Assembly: GCF_001949145.1 (NCBI RefSeq)
Contig: NW_019091397.1
Location: 461,288 to 525,287, forward strand
Reading direction: 5' to 3'
Source: Acanthaster planci
Lineage: Eukaryota; Echinodermata; Asteroidea; Valvatida; Acanthasteridae
Length of the DNA: 64,000 nucleotides
The notes beneath the pieces are model-generated. The model saw nothing but the letters and a program-made list of their open reading frames with translations. It did not search any database and was not told where the DNA came from. Positions 1-11,154 of the stretch are shown here, piece by piece. Numbering within the stretch: position 1 is the first letter of the stretch; the number at the start of each line of letters is the position of its first letter. A program made the translations under genes and the position numbers.

Positions 1-36
1 TTACCGGAGCCCCCGCCACGAAGTGGTTAAAAGAGC
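1..36 (-). repeat. End fragment of a TTAA-type MITE
   Basis: Read on the minus strand this edge starts TTAACCACTT and runs into a G/C-rich stretch, resembling the terminus of the repeat copies at 2991, 7844 and 63169. The rest of the copy would lie outside the window, so the call rests on about 30 bases. Confidence 0.4.
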
Positions 37-1232
37 AAGTCAATCTACCCGCTCATTATAAACTGATGGAGAAAAAAACGCTCTATATAGGACTTCTGCT
101 TCTTCATTTTCTAGATATTTACTGATGTCTGGGTCAACTATAAACCACTGCGCAGCGTCTCCAAGAGACCGGACCACAGTCATCAAACCCGATGAAAAAA
201 TATCTTGCATAGGTGTAGAGCAGGATTTCTTGCATTTAAGCTTCTTATGTGCGGTAATCCGGTCATAGAACCCAAAGGAAGAAGCCGGAACATCAGCAGC
301 ATGTCTGGAATGCAGGTCATGATAGGTCAAAGCGCGCCAAGCCGCTGGAGGGCTGAAACGGAAACACCCTGGTTGGAGAGCCATAGCCAGTAGCCAGAAG
401 TCACTGTGATGCGTGGCATTCAAGAACTATGGCGATTATGCAGTTCTGTAGCCCAAAAATTGGCCGTGAAAAGCCCAAATAGTTAGGTGGTGCCTCTGAA
501 TTGGCCGCCCCTGAAAACAACGGGCCAGCGGTCCGAGGCATTGTAACTTCCATGTCACACCTGAGTGAACCACTGAGAAGTTCATCTGACAGTTGTGGTT
601 CATGGCGTGTGGCGGTCGTTGAAGCTGGCCCGGGAGGTGTGGTGAGCCATACAATGAATACAAGTCTTCCACGGTAGGCGCTGGTAGTAGGGAGACCACC
701 AGGGGACTTCAGAGCATGGGAACTGGGGGTGAATGTCAAATGCCAAGACCCGGGATGAAGGACCAGGCAGGGGTCCCTCGTGGTCGGTCATCTCCTGCAA
801 GGAGCGTCCCAGGTCAGAATCAGTGGCCTCATGACCGGAGTCCATTGGCAGACAGGAGCTCTGGAAGGGGTTTGGTGGACGAAAGCCCCAGAGGTGTAAC
901 AGTCCAAAGGGGATCGGGCAGCATCGTCCGATGCAACGGGAGGATGAGCACCGTGCTAAATTGCAGGACTCGCCCATGGCAGAGGCGGTGGAGTGTGGCG
1001 AATCCGCTGTGGAACCCGTTGCCTGCTTGAAGGGAGTTGACTGGCCCGACTTCCGAGCGGGAGCCGCCCGGCAGGCAGAAGCCGGTGAGGGACCAAGGGC
1101 AGACGGCGGATCATCGCCCTGCAATCCCCGCTGGGCCATCGGTCTGTAGGGTCACCCAGGGATGCAGTAGGTAGCGATGCCTGGTACCCGCACCATAGAG
1201 AAGGAACTGCTCATCATTCTCTGGTCACCTTG
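37..1232. other. Unclassified G+C-richer stretch, no gene recognised
   Basis: Several overlapping open frames of 60-180 codons occur on both strands (largest minus, 600-1139), but none shows a domain I recognise and their composition is Pro/Ser/Arg-rich as expected of chance frames in G+C-rich DNA. It could be a decayed retroelement Gag. No terminal repeats were found. Confidence 0.4.
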
Positions 1233-1510
1233 ATCAAGGGTAGTGTTGCAGCATAGCACGCTAAACCCAATCTGTAGGCAGTGTGGAGTGGGTACTGATG
1301 ACCAAGGGTAGTGCTGTAGTCCAGCACGCTTGGCCCAGCGGGTAGGCGTATGAAGCAGTGATCAAGGGCATTGTTACGGTAGCGCTCGCTCGGCCCAATC
1401 AATTCCAGTAGTGGTCATCAGCAATCATGGTATTGTTGAAGCATAAGACACTCAACCTGATCATGTAGATAAAGATTCAGGTAGTGTTGCGGCATAGCAC
1501 GCTCAACCCC
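1233..1510 (+). repeat. Five diverged copies of a ~36-bp repeat
   Basis: Five copies of a unit that reads roughly ATCAAGGGTAGTGTTGCAGC then ATAGCACGCTCAACCC start near 1233, 1301, 1361, 1424 and 1475. Spacing between copies is 50-70 bp and the spacers are mostly unrelated. Copies differ at many positions, so the array is old. Function unknown. Confidence 0.65.
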
Positions 1511-2986
1511 GGCCTATTCACTCCAGTGGGTCTCTCCTTGTTGAGGCTGTTAATCGGATAATGCAAACTACACCACAAAGGAGCAGGGCAGCCCTCCAGA
1601 CCCATGTAGCTTTGGGCCGTTATTATTCGAACGCACGCACCGCATTGAGAACAAAGGGCTGCCCAGCCCTGTTCAACAGCCATCCACAACACCACATGCT
1701 ATGTCACACCCAAACCTGTAGATGATGCACAGAAAAAAGAGGCAAAAATGAACAACAAAAACACAGCATGCAAAGTACGAAAAATTAAAGTAAGCACTCT
1801 TACTAATAGATAAGAAAAAACTCTTTGATTCATAAACAGAAATCAAGTCAATTCACAAACGCCAAAGATACGGAACTCGAAACTCTGAAAATACCATAAA
1901 AGACACATCCGTAAACGATAGGCACTGAAACAAGAAGGATGAACATGGCAGCAGGATTGTAGTACATTGTGAAGGGTGAAGGCAGAATGCATAATCAAGT
2001 ATTTTCAGCGAATTGTAATAGGCACATGGGAAATGTAGGCTGGGCAGGGGTATGTGAACGTAGGAGACAAGAATACAACTCATCACAGGTATGGCAACCA
2101 CTAGGTGACCAGGATTTGAATGAAGGAGACTGAGAATGTTGCCGATTGGAGAGCAGGAGTGAGAGAAAACCTGTAAAGAACAGCAAGGAACAGCTGGAGG
2201 AGAGTAGTCAGAGTAATCATGTCTCCTGATACCTTGGTGGGAGCCTGAGGGATGATTAAATTGGACATAGACCCCACACTCATGCAAAGCTATGACTAGC
2301 CATAACTGCACAAATCAACTCGGCTGTAGCCATGCTAATGCTCATGGCCAGTATCAGGAGACTGTAGGATGAAACCAGTACTGTAATGTTCTTGTTTATT
2401 GACTAATTCACAAATTATCACCTCAGGGTGGCCGTCTTCCTTTCTTGAGTTCACCCAAGGTCGAATGCCATGCTAGCACCTACATTGTATTTCAGACACT
2501 TCACAGTCATAGTAACATCTTGTGCATGTACACAGTGTATTTTTACCTGACTTTATCCATGATTACAATGTAGTTAGACATTTTTGAGTGCTTGGACACA
2601 TCACTGACTACTTTGACACTTCCTGAAGTTCATCTCAAATCAAGACTCCCAAGAACCACACATTTTGTTCCTTGCTAAACAAGACTAACAATGGTTGTGC
2701 TTCCTATTACATTGAAACAAAAATAGGTTGGGTAGGTGGGTAGAATCTTTTTTTCTTCTAAAGTTTTTGGGTAAAATATTTGAGAGTAAGGAAGTTTCTT
2801 TTCATGGTCTACGGTGTGTGGAAGTGTTTAGAACAGCACAGGATTTTGAGTACTTTTTTGTATTGTTTTTATCTTGTTAACACGCTCACCACGACTACTG
2901 AAGATGGAGTGGAATCTGAAATTCTGTTCTTAATCCTGGTTGACACTAGCTGGTGGACATTATGTTACTGCCTCCCCAGTATACAT
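1511..2986. other. Non-coding stretch
   Basis: A+T-rich in its second half. Short open frames on the minus strand (1853-2311) have no recognisable domain. At 1580-1670 there is a weak inverted pair around GGGCAGCCCT / GGGCTGCCC. Nothing else is supported. Confidence 0.5.
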
Positions 2987-3145
2987 TTAACCACTTGCCG
3001 CCGGGGAGCCCAGTTTCGGGCACGTATTCTTTATATGCATAGCCTAGGTCTCTGAAATCGGACAAAGGGAACCAGCTTGTAACAAAAGACCGTATTCGTA
3101 ACAAAAGACCAGGCTGCTGGGAATTACCAACATTTTTCACTCTCA
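2987..3145 (+). mobile_element. MITE copy A (truncated), TTAA-flanked
   Basis: A TTAA at 2987-2990 is followed by CCACTTGCCGCCGGGGAGCC, the same terminus as the full-length copy at 63169. Similarity continues through two AACAAAAGACC-containing segments to about 3145 and then stops. The TTAA target and the terminus suggest mobilisation by a piggyBac-type transposase. The 3' part is missing. Confidence 0.7.
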
Positions 3146-3557
3146 TTAGTGGAGATAACCCAGTCTTGTGCATGTATATTTAGGATTGGCCATTTGTCTA
3201 TAAGAAATTGTCATTTGATATTTATACATGTATATGCATAATACCTTTGAGGCACACGTGGCTTCAAAGAATATTTCCCTCAAGACGGTTGCAGCTTTTA
3301 GGTCTGGAGGATGCACTCCTTTGGTATATAATTGGTATAAGGACCTATTGCCAATAAAGACAGATCCGCACAGCCAGGTTGGTCACTTTTGTTCTAGCAG
3401 TTTAGTCTGACAGTTGTAGTAATTTCATGTCTTATCATTGTATAAGGCCAATCTTTCTATCTTACCACTTTTACAAGTTGTTCTGAGTGTTTCTTAGTAG
3501 TTCTCTGCCAAATTTGTATTCAGTCTTTCGTTAAACGCGATCTCTGGTCACTGCAAG
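3146..3557. other. Leader of the Ngaro-like element or flank, no gene
   Basis: A+T-rich sequence without a convincing frame. It may hold the 5' terminal repeat of the Ngaro-like element that starts coding at 3558, but I could not match it to sequence downstream of 11790, which is where the split direct repeats of Ngaro elements should recur. Confidence 0.35.
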
Positions 3558-4450
3558 ATGCCAAAATTTGGGAAGCAAGTGACGGCAACCACACAGCCTT
3601 CAGACGATAGGAGACCGTGTGGAAGGCCTCACTCTGAAAGACCTACGCAAAGCAAGGGAGATGCTGAGGCAACCCCACATTTGGTTGGGCTCGAAAAAAG
3701 TATACCGGCAGCAGCCAGACCATCATCTGCAATCCTACCAGTGCTGTAGATGGATCTCTCCCACCAGGAGGCCCAAAAAGTGCTGCTGCTGCACCGCCTG
3801 TGACTTCGGGGCTTGGTGAGTCAGCTGTTCACTGCAATCTTTTCCCTTACCTTTGGGCCACCAATCCTTAATTTCTACGAGTGATCTTATGCTGAGTTCT
3901 AGTTCACCTACATTGCCTTTGACTTCCATCCCTATTTTGCTTGCGGCTGTGAGTACCGCATTTTCAATGAATAATGTACAAAACTACACAACACTCACCG
4001 GCGATTGTGACGAGCTGGGACTGGGGGTACCGAAAAACATTCAAGAAAAAAATTTGGAATGGGGGAGTTTGTTGAATTTTATTCTTTGCTACGGCCAACC
4101 CGTACTGGGTTTGGCAATACATACTCACTCTCACAACTGTGTATTTATAATCAGTTGGCCCAAATCACCCACCTTGCAAATTTGCCCTCCAGTTCAGCAT
4201 GTTTGCATAATGTCCCTTGAGCAATGGACTTCAGCTTTCTTAGTTTTTGTATCCATTTACTCGATTCCCCATCATGACAGTGCCCGACAATTACTGAAAT
4301 ATGCCGATACTGTCCGATCTGCGGCCTTCCGTCGCACAGGTTTCGGCTGGCGCGATTATGATACCCAGTTCCGTCTTCGGGTCAGCATCGAAGCTGAAAT
4401 GTGGCTAACGCTAATCGGTAGTCCCTCACAGAACTTTTTTTGGTTCATAC
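3558..4450 (+). pseudogene. Gag-like region of a Ngaro-type retroelement (5' part)
   Basis: Coding traces start at an ATG at 3558 (MPKFGKQVTATT) and continue in shifting frames. A segment LTLKDLRKARE lies near 3625. Near 4050 a run of A has shifted the frame just before an IWNG..EFVEFYSLL segment. The best-preserved part (4215-4420) reads EQWTSAFLVF, ARQLLKYADTVR and GFGWRDYDTQFRLR. This Trp-Arg-x-Tyr-Asp-x-Gln-Phe-Arg-Leu-Arg signature is one I associate with the Gag-like protein preceding RT in Ngaro/DIRS-type elements of marine invertebrates. The region ends where an insertion begins (about 4450) and the same element resumes at about 8401. At least three frame breaks make it non-functional. 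Assignment as Ngaro Gag is inference from the downstream genes plus family recall. Confidence 0.6.
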
Positions 4451-5737
4451 CCCTTAACTCTTCCACGACCACAATGTTTATACACAGGAAGTGTTTGATG
4501 ACCACACTGTATGAACAGTGCATGCACTCCAGTACCGGATTGTTGTCCATGGAATGCGACCATTCAATGCCTCTATTTTCAAGCTCGTTTTTCTCGCTGA
4601 AGACTTCATTTTATCAAAAAAAAGTCGCGCATGCAACTTATTCCTTATAAAATCTACTTTCCTCTGATACCAAGGTTGGTGCACATTGCCCCATGACAAG
4701 TACTTTGCATAAAGATTTCTTTAAGTTTGCATAAGAAAATCTTTGAGTTTGTAGTTTCATAACTTTTATTTATATGGTGGTCGAATTCCAAACCTAAATT
4801 TCATCATGAAGGTTTCGTTGAATGAAAAAGGTTTGTGTGAGACATTTGTTGCCAATAAAATAAGCTTTTATTTGATACCAAAATCATAGGGTTTTTAAGC
4901 CAGTTACATCAAGAAATGTCCAAAGGGGTCTCCTCTTTTCCAAGTACATGAAATGACCTTCAATGCCCCTATGTTTACATGTACATGTACGTACAAAGCC
5001 CCTGTGGTAGTGGTGGTTGGGGTTATATGTACATGTAGTCTAGTACATGTAGTTCTCTTTACATCATAAACTGCTGGCTTTTATCATTAGGCAACTTTAT
5101 TTTGCAAGTCCGAATTGGAATGTAAATAATTTGTGTAGAGAACTAGCAGTCAAATTTGTCAGAAAATTTATACTGACTAAAAGGAACGATAACTGAAGTA
5201 AATCATGGCATACAAGAATGTACTGCATAAAAATTCCTCAAGGCATGATGTTAATAAAATTCAACCTTTCTTGGAAATCATTACAATGTGTAATTTGTCA
5301 TTCACACATTTGCATAAAAAAGACTTTTGATATTGTGAGTCATGGCAAACATTCAACCTACAACTAGAATCTTTTGAACATGCGTTTTTGAAGATTCCAA
5401 ATATCCAACCTACATGTATTCGTATAAAAACACATTCAGTAATCCGTCATGCAAAGGTAAAAAATACATGAAGTTACAACTTTGCCATTTATTGGGAATT
5501 TCTAGTGTCCAGGACTATTTATGTTTACTGTGTTCTTCAATCAATCTATTCTTTTGCAAAGCAAGCATTCTGTGTTTGGAAATCGGTCATCCACACAGCA
5601 ACGTTTCTACTACGTGCATGAAAAAGTCAAGGTTATTGATAAATTGGGCAAAAATATTGAAAAAACAACTGAAATCTGATGAGCACATGGTTTTGAAGAT
5701 TTTATATATCCAACCTATCACCCTTATAGTTTAGATA
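4451..5737. other. Non-coding part of the insertion that splits the Ngaro element
   Basis: A+T-rich, no convincing gene. It should contain the left end of the piggyBac element, but no match to its right terminus (CCCTTTGCTTACC) was found. Near-duplicates of a TTGAAGAT..TATCCAACCTA segment occur at about 5389 and 5692. Several TACATGTA palindromes lie at 4975-5045. Confidence 0.45.
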
Positions 5738-7579
5738 TGAGTGATATCTTTCAAAATAAGGAACTGCGCACATTGCCTTGTAACATCTACGACAAAATAT
5801 TAGGGTCTGTTTCCATCCACCTGGTTTTGATCTATTGCTACAAACTACACAGTCTGGTTTTCTGCCATTTTCTACTCTGGAGGGAAAGTGATGGTCTTTC
5901 AGTCAGTCTTGCAGGAGAATCAACACAGGAAGCTCTACGTCCTCAACGAGATGAATCACATTCCCATCCGAGAAGTAAGCCTTTAATGACAGCTTGCCAG
6001 AACTTGAGTGTGGTCAGGGATGGGTTTTCTGGCAGGCTGTTGTAGACAATGAAAGCATTGATCAGGCATACCTCCAGTAGGTGGAAAAACATGTTTCCAT
6101 CATTTGATGCTGCATTGGGTATGATTGTAATACTGGAAAAACTGATCAGCAAGATCTGTACCGCTCATGTTTTTATTATAGTCATCAATGGCCTTTGGCT
6201 TGGCGACTTCCCTGAAGCCACCATCGTGGTCACGCGATCGGACACGTTTGTTCAAAACGGTGCGGTCTCCAATAGTCGTCAGAACAGTTATCTGCCTCTT
6301 ATCATGCCAAACAATGCACAGTTGTCCATCCTTGACATAAAAGGCAGGTGGGTCTCCTTTCTACTTTTCATTATTCTTTGGGTTGGCTTCTTCCAGCATT
6401 CCTTTTGCTGAGTACTTCACAGTACTACAACATCTACATCCACGCTCTGTGAGTTTCGCAAATAGTGCTGGACTCACATAAAAATTGTCACAATATACGT
6501 TTTAGCCTTAGTGTTCGAATCCTGCCAACAAGTCAAGAATGACGTGTCCACTGGCATTTATGGTTGGAGGGTGCTCTAGCTGAGGATTAACAGATTGGTC
6601 TGCAGGTGCTGGGCGATCCTCACATCCTATACGTTCCATTCACAGGTGTATCCTGTTGGAGATTCAATGAGAGAGAATGCCTTCATTCCCCACTTAACAG
6701 GCTTTTTTGGCATGTACTGGGCAAAGCTGAGTCGGCCTTTGAATTTCAGCATATTTTCATCTTAGGAGAGATGCTGATTAGGTTTGTACACCGAGGAAAA
6801 TCGAGGAAGGACCAAGTCCAAGAATGGCTGAAGTTTCCTGATTTTGGACTGGTTGACATTGCCGGGGTGGGGGGCTTCATTGTTTGACAAATGAAGATAC
6901 CGAAGAATGAGTAAGAAACGGTTCCTAGATATTATCAATGAATAGAAAGAGTTGCAAAGAATTTCTAGAGTGGACCAGTACATGTGATATTGGGGCAGTC
7001 TGGTTATTCCCATAGCCAGAATCAGTGCTTCAAAGGCCTTTGTCTCTCTTACGTCTACAGGATAGGATGCCCATTTGGCTGCCTTCTCTGGGTCATTCTG
7101 TAGACTCTGAGCTGCAAAGCGATTTGTCTCACTCAACAGGAGATCCCAGATGGCAGCAGTGAAGTAGAGCATGAATACTTCTACTGCTGACAGGCCAGTG
7201 AAGTCGTCTGTGGGCCCGTAAACTGCAGCAGTCTCCGAACATGGTCATCTGTGCTTCACCATGCCTCACGAAAATTGGGTTTCTTGGGTTTTGCGGGGCA
7301 ATTACCAACTCTACTCCGGCCAGCACCATGTCCCCCACGTACTTGTTCTCTGCATCCACAATGAACCCAGACTCTGCTGTGACCTGTTGCGTGCCCACGG
7401 CCATCACTGCCCGCTGTTGTACACGTCGGACCAGGCGTGTTTCCATTGTCAGAGTCGTCGGAATCTGGCAAAAAGTCAGTCAATCCGTTGTCAGATTCCT
7501 CCTCAGAATACTCCAAACCATTCTCTGAATCACTATCAGCACAAATTTCTTCAAGAATTTTGGCATTTCGCTCATCCAT
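5738..7579 (-). pseudogene. piggyBac (PGBD-type) transposase, decayed
   Basis: A DDE transposase of the piggyBac family, which cuts and pastes DNA at TTAA. The order on the minus strand fits a full-length protein of about 600 residues. An acidic N-terminus starts MDERNAKILEEI at 7579, with Asp/Glu/Ser clusters. The core (7172-6762) includes IWDLLLSETNRFA, YHMYWST and NRFLLILRYLHLSNN. An Asp-Glu block follows, with an in-frame stop directly before DENMLKFKGRLSF near 6760. A second catalytic-Asp block, YCDNFYVSPALFAKL, lies near 6490, then ADQFFQYY-like sequence. The C-terminal Cys-rich domain has CVVCS and FCRRCYKAMC near 5780-5850 and ends HSYL. Stops and frame changes are spread throughout, so it is inactive. 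The gene sits in the insertion that splits the Ngaro element. The family call is firm; the exact limits of the mobile unit are not. Confidence 0.85.
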
Positions 7580-7721
7580 GGCAAGGAAATGTCCTATGGT
7601 GACCCCTACTGTATTAAATGTCATTGAAAAGCTTATTCAATGGGCTTTCCAACTGTATAAAATTCAGCAACAGAGGGCAGCAGATAAATGTTGTAGACCT
7701 GATTGAATATGTGCAAACACC

Positions 7722-7831
7722 CGTCGGCAAAAGTCGGTGGTAATGAATCGCATGCTACCGTGCGTCGACAAAAGTCGCCCATGGTAACAAGCACGGGTCA
7801 GCGCGCAGTCGACAAAAGTCGCCCATGGTAA
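7722..7831 (+). repeat. Three subterminal repeats of the piggyBac element
   Basis: Three direct copies of a 22-25 bp unit (GTCGACAAAAGTCGCCCATG followed by GTAA) lie at 7722-7743 (diverged), 7763-7787 and 7807-7831. They sit just inside the presumed element end at 7839 (CCCTTTGC on the minus strand). Position and spacing suggest transposase-binding sites. Confidence 0.65.
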
Positions 7832-7839
7832 GCAAAGGG

Positions 7840-8404
7840 TTACCACATGCTGCCGGGTGGTTTTAAAAATGCAGCATACACATACATGTACAGGAGATTT
7901 TCAAGGTTTTCAGTTTTCAAAATTCTTCAAAAATTCATCATTTCATTTAATAGATATTTACACCCACACGAATGACTGTTTGGTGTCTACCCTAAGCTGA
8001 CAGGTAACCTTCATTGACTTCTGAGTATTTCAGCCAGGCCTGCCGCCCTGTTAAGAGAACCCAGAATTGAAGGGTGTTGCATCATTTCCTTTGTCCCCAG
8101 AGAATGCTAGTGGCATCTTTTCAAACGCGGCTGGATTAGCATGCAGCGGTACTGTATCGCTCCTCAATGGGGACGTGGAGCACTTTTGTTTGCCCAAAAC
8201 AGTGGCATACTGTTTAAAAACAGTGACGGATTACCTTTGAAAAAGGCAAGCCGAAAAATGATGGCAATTCCCAGCAGCAGGTCTTTTGTTCCGAGTACGG
8301 TCTTTTGTTTCACAGACCAGCTCTTCTGTCCAGTTTCGGGCATCCCGGGTCTGTGTATAAACCCATGGTACTCAAAACGGGGTTCCCCGGCAGCAAGTGG
8401 TTCA
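7840..8404 (-). mobile_element. MITE copy B, between the piggyBac end and the Ngaro element
   Basis: About 557 bp (7844-8400) in minus orientation relative to copies A and C, with termini CCACTTGCTGCCGGGG (right) and CCACCCGGCAGCATGTGG-like (left) flanked by TTAC and TTCA, decayed forms of TTAA. Internal similarity to the copy at 63169-63746 runs end to end. The two open frames at 8141-8496 belong to this repeat and are not genes. The left boundary coincides exactly with the piggyBac right terminus, so one element inserted into the TTAA of the other, or they share ends. Confidence 0.75.
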
Positions 8405-10246
8405 AGTCCACCAAACAGCGAGTCCCAGAACCAGGTCGTACATCCTCTCAGCAGGAATCTGTTTCGACTTCAACCGCAGTGAATGTTTCCAACTAGTCAA
8501 TTTGCCCACAAGTGTTCCGTGTGCATGTCCCCTGGCTCCTTAGCCAATACATGTAATTGCCATGGTAGCTCCTTGCGCAATGGCAGTGCTCAAGGGGCAG
8601 CCAATGCATCAACTGCCAACCCCAGTAAAAATATCACGCATGCTCCCCTTTCTCAACAAATACCCAGCAAGGCGAGACGCACGAATCCTGATTGCCAGTT
8701 TCACTTTTGGCTTTCATTTGGGCTATTCTGGTCCACAAGATGCACAAATCGTGATTGACGTTTCACTTTCGGCTTTCGTTTGGGATATTCTGGTCCGCGA
8801 GTGCACTCTTCAGCTCGCAATTTCAAGTCCGTCAGTGTACACGGCTTTAGTACACAATAAAAGTGCAAGGGAGATTCAGTTGGGCCACATTGCTGGTCCC
8901 TTTTCTACTTCCCCTTTGCCTGACTTGCACTGTTTTCCAGTTGGTCTAGTCCCTAAGCAAACGTCAGATGAATTTCATCTGATACACAATCTTTCCTCCC
9001 CATTGGGCGATTCCGTTAATGATCACATTGACCCCTCTCTTGCCATTGTTAATTACTCAAGTTTTGATGACGTAGTAGGGTTGGTCTTAAGTTTAGGCAT
9101 TGGTGCCCTTATGGCTAAATCTGACATTAAGTCAGCTTTTCGCTTGCTGCCAGTTCACCCAGATGATTTTAACCTGTTAGGCTCATGGGTCATACAACTG
9201 ACAAATGTATGACCATGGGTTGTTCCATATCGTGTGTGACATTCAAACAGTTTAGCACATTCCTTGAGTAAGTGGCCGGGTCCTTGCTAAGTGGCAATGA
9301 CTGATAATGTCATTCACTACCTCGACAATTTAATTTTTGTGGGAAGTGGAAATTCCAGTGACTGCACTCGCGCTCTCTGTTATTTTACGGTTGTCTGTAA
9401 GGAGTTAAGCATTCCTTAGCGTCAGACAAAACCATAGGACCGACGTCTAACATCCCTTTCCTAGGGTTGGCAATCGACACTATTGCCCAGACAATTCAAG
9501 TTCCACCAGCAAAAATCATATCCATGCTAAAAAAGTTGGATAATACGTTATCTAAACCAAAAATTACTCTCAGGGACCTTCAGTCTTTGCTAAGAAGTTT
9601 GAATTTCATCTGTAAAGCTGTTCACCCAGGCCGTGCATGTTTTGCATTGTTTGTTTGATTTAACCATCGGCGTTCAGATGCCATATCATCATATCCACAT
9701 TTCTTTCGGAGCGCGCATCGACCTGTTGGCATAGTGACAGTTTCATCTATTTCAATGGCTCGGTCATGTTCCCTACCCATATGTGGCAGTCCAGTCACAC
9801 CTTACAATTGTACACCGATGCTTCAGCCAATATAGATTTGGGTGCAATTTTCATGGTAATTGGACACACGGCAGATGGCACTTGTCAATCCGTTCCCTGC
9901 AGTCTTCTGTTGCTTTCCTTGAACTTTTGTCCATTGAGCTGGCACTGCAATTGTTGGGACCAGATTTGAGAATAGATGCGTCGTTTTCTGGACAGATAAT
10001 GAAGCAGTATTGGCCATAATCTATCCTCAAACTTCTCACTGCCCTAGGATTAAAAAATTGGTCTGTTCACTTGTTACTTACTGTTTGGAACTTAATATTT
10101 ATTTTAAGGTATGTCATGTTCCTCGTATAGATAACTGCATTACCAATGCTCTCTTTCACTTTCAGATGTACAGATTCCGGCAGCTAGCACTAGGAGCAGA
10201 CCACATTACACCCTTGCCTGCAGACTTTTGGAACAACTTCAGCTAG
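8405..10246 (+). pseudogene. Ngaro-type reverse transcriptase / RNase H
   Basis: This copies element RNA into DNA. The Gag remnant resumes at 8405 and carries a CCHC-like HKCSVC..C block near 8508. It is followed by PVKISRMLPFLNKYP and FHLGYSGP, a linker typical of tyrosine-recombinase retroelements. RT fingers and palm: LGHIAGPF, LHCFPVGLVPKQ, FHLIHNLS, DSVNDHIDPS and KSDIKSAFRLLPVHPDDF (8870-9180). The catalytic block near 9315 reads HYLDNLIFVG, so the second Asp of YxDD is Asn. RNase H: LQLYTDASANIDLGAIF near 9808. Several stops and frame changes occur after 9210. It lies in order with recombinase and hydrolase downstream. The DIRS/Ngaro superfamily call is firm; Ngaro rather than DIRS1 follows from the SGNH-like gene and organisation. 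Confidence 0.8.
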
Positions 10247-10329
10247 AAATTTGCGTTTTTTAGTTGATTCTGTTGCGCCCTGTACTCATTCACTTTATCA
10301 GCATGCTTAGCAGTTTTTCCAATGGTTCA

Positions 10330-11115
10330 TTTTGCGCCATGGCCTTAATCGTATTGATTCTGACCCTTCACTTCAACAGCTCGTACAGTTTATTGCATTT
10401 TTGTCCGTCAATAATTATTCTCCGGCCACCATAGCTTCATATGTATCTGGTATTGCTTCCACATTACGCCTGTATAATCTTCCGGCTATAATTCAAAACT
10501 TTGTTGTCAAAATGCTTATTGGATGGATGTCGGTGGCGTAACAGCCGTCGGGATGCATGCTGTCCTATTAAATTGGATATTCTCTGCCGTATTATCTCAA
10601 CCTTGCAATCAGTCTGTTTCAGTCGGTATGAAGCCTTACTTTGGTGTTCTACTTTCCTTTTTAATTTGGCAGTTTTGGTTTCCTGCCCATTGGTGATCAT
10701 TACCAGCTCCCCTTTGTGTCGTTCAGATGTCAACCTTTGACATTTGCTTTTCTAAAATGGGGACTGGGACATGACTGTATAATTTACATTCCCTTGGTTC
10801 TTGGAAGTGATATTTCATTATGCCCTGTTGTGCTGTTGTGCAATATTTGTGCCAGAGCCCCTAGCATCATGCCCATTTCCTGCCCGACTTGATGGTGCCC
10901 CCTTGAATCGATCTCAATTCACAGCGATATTGAGACGGTCCCTTCAATTTATTGGTGTACACGATGCCCAATATACTTCCCGTTCCTTTCGTATTGGTGC
11001 AGCTACACCAGCGGCTTTGGCTGCCATCCCCAAGCAGGAAAAACAAAGGATAGGGAGATGGCAATCAAGTACATATCACTGTTATATTTGCATTTTCCCA
11101 TACATTGCTAATTAA
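10330..11115 (+). pseudogene. Tyrosine recombinase of the Ngaro-like element
   Basis: This family integrates the circular DNA copy and takes the place of a DDE integrase. The N-terminal SAM-like core-binding domain is seen as LVQFIAFLSVNNYSPATIAS, YVSGIASTLRLYNLP (10380-10480). The catalytic domain is recovered in another frame at 10801-11088: a RSQFTAILRRSLQFIG helix, SFRIGAAT (Arg of the second Arg box; the usual preceding His is not present), IGRWQSS and the tyrosine region TYHCYI. A stop and frame change separate the two halves and the first catalytic Arg region is degraded. The gene directly follows RNase H and precedes the SGNH-like frame. Confidence 0.75.
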
Positions 11116-11154
11116 CTGTCACCTTTCAATTCAGCCCATTGTTCTTATTTCTGA

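Noticed and set aside
1233-1510. CRISPR-like array
   Set aside because: Eukaryotic context, strongly diverged repeats, uneven spacers and no cas genes.
8141-8496. A protein-coding gene homologous to the frame at 62957-63445
   Set aside because: Similarity covers non-coding termini and both strands equally and is bounded by TTAA-like sites; it is a MITE family.
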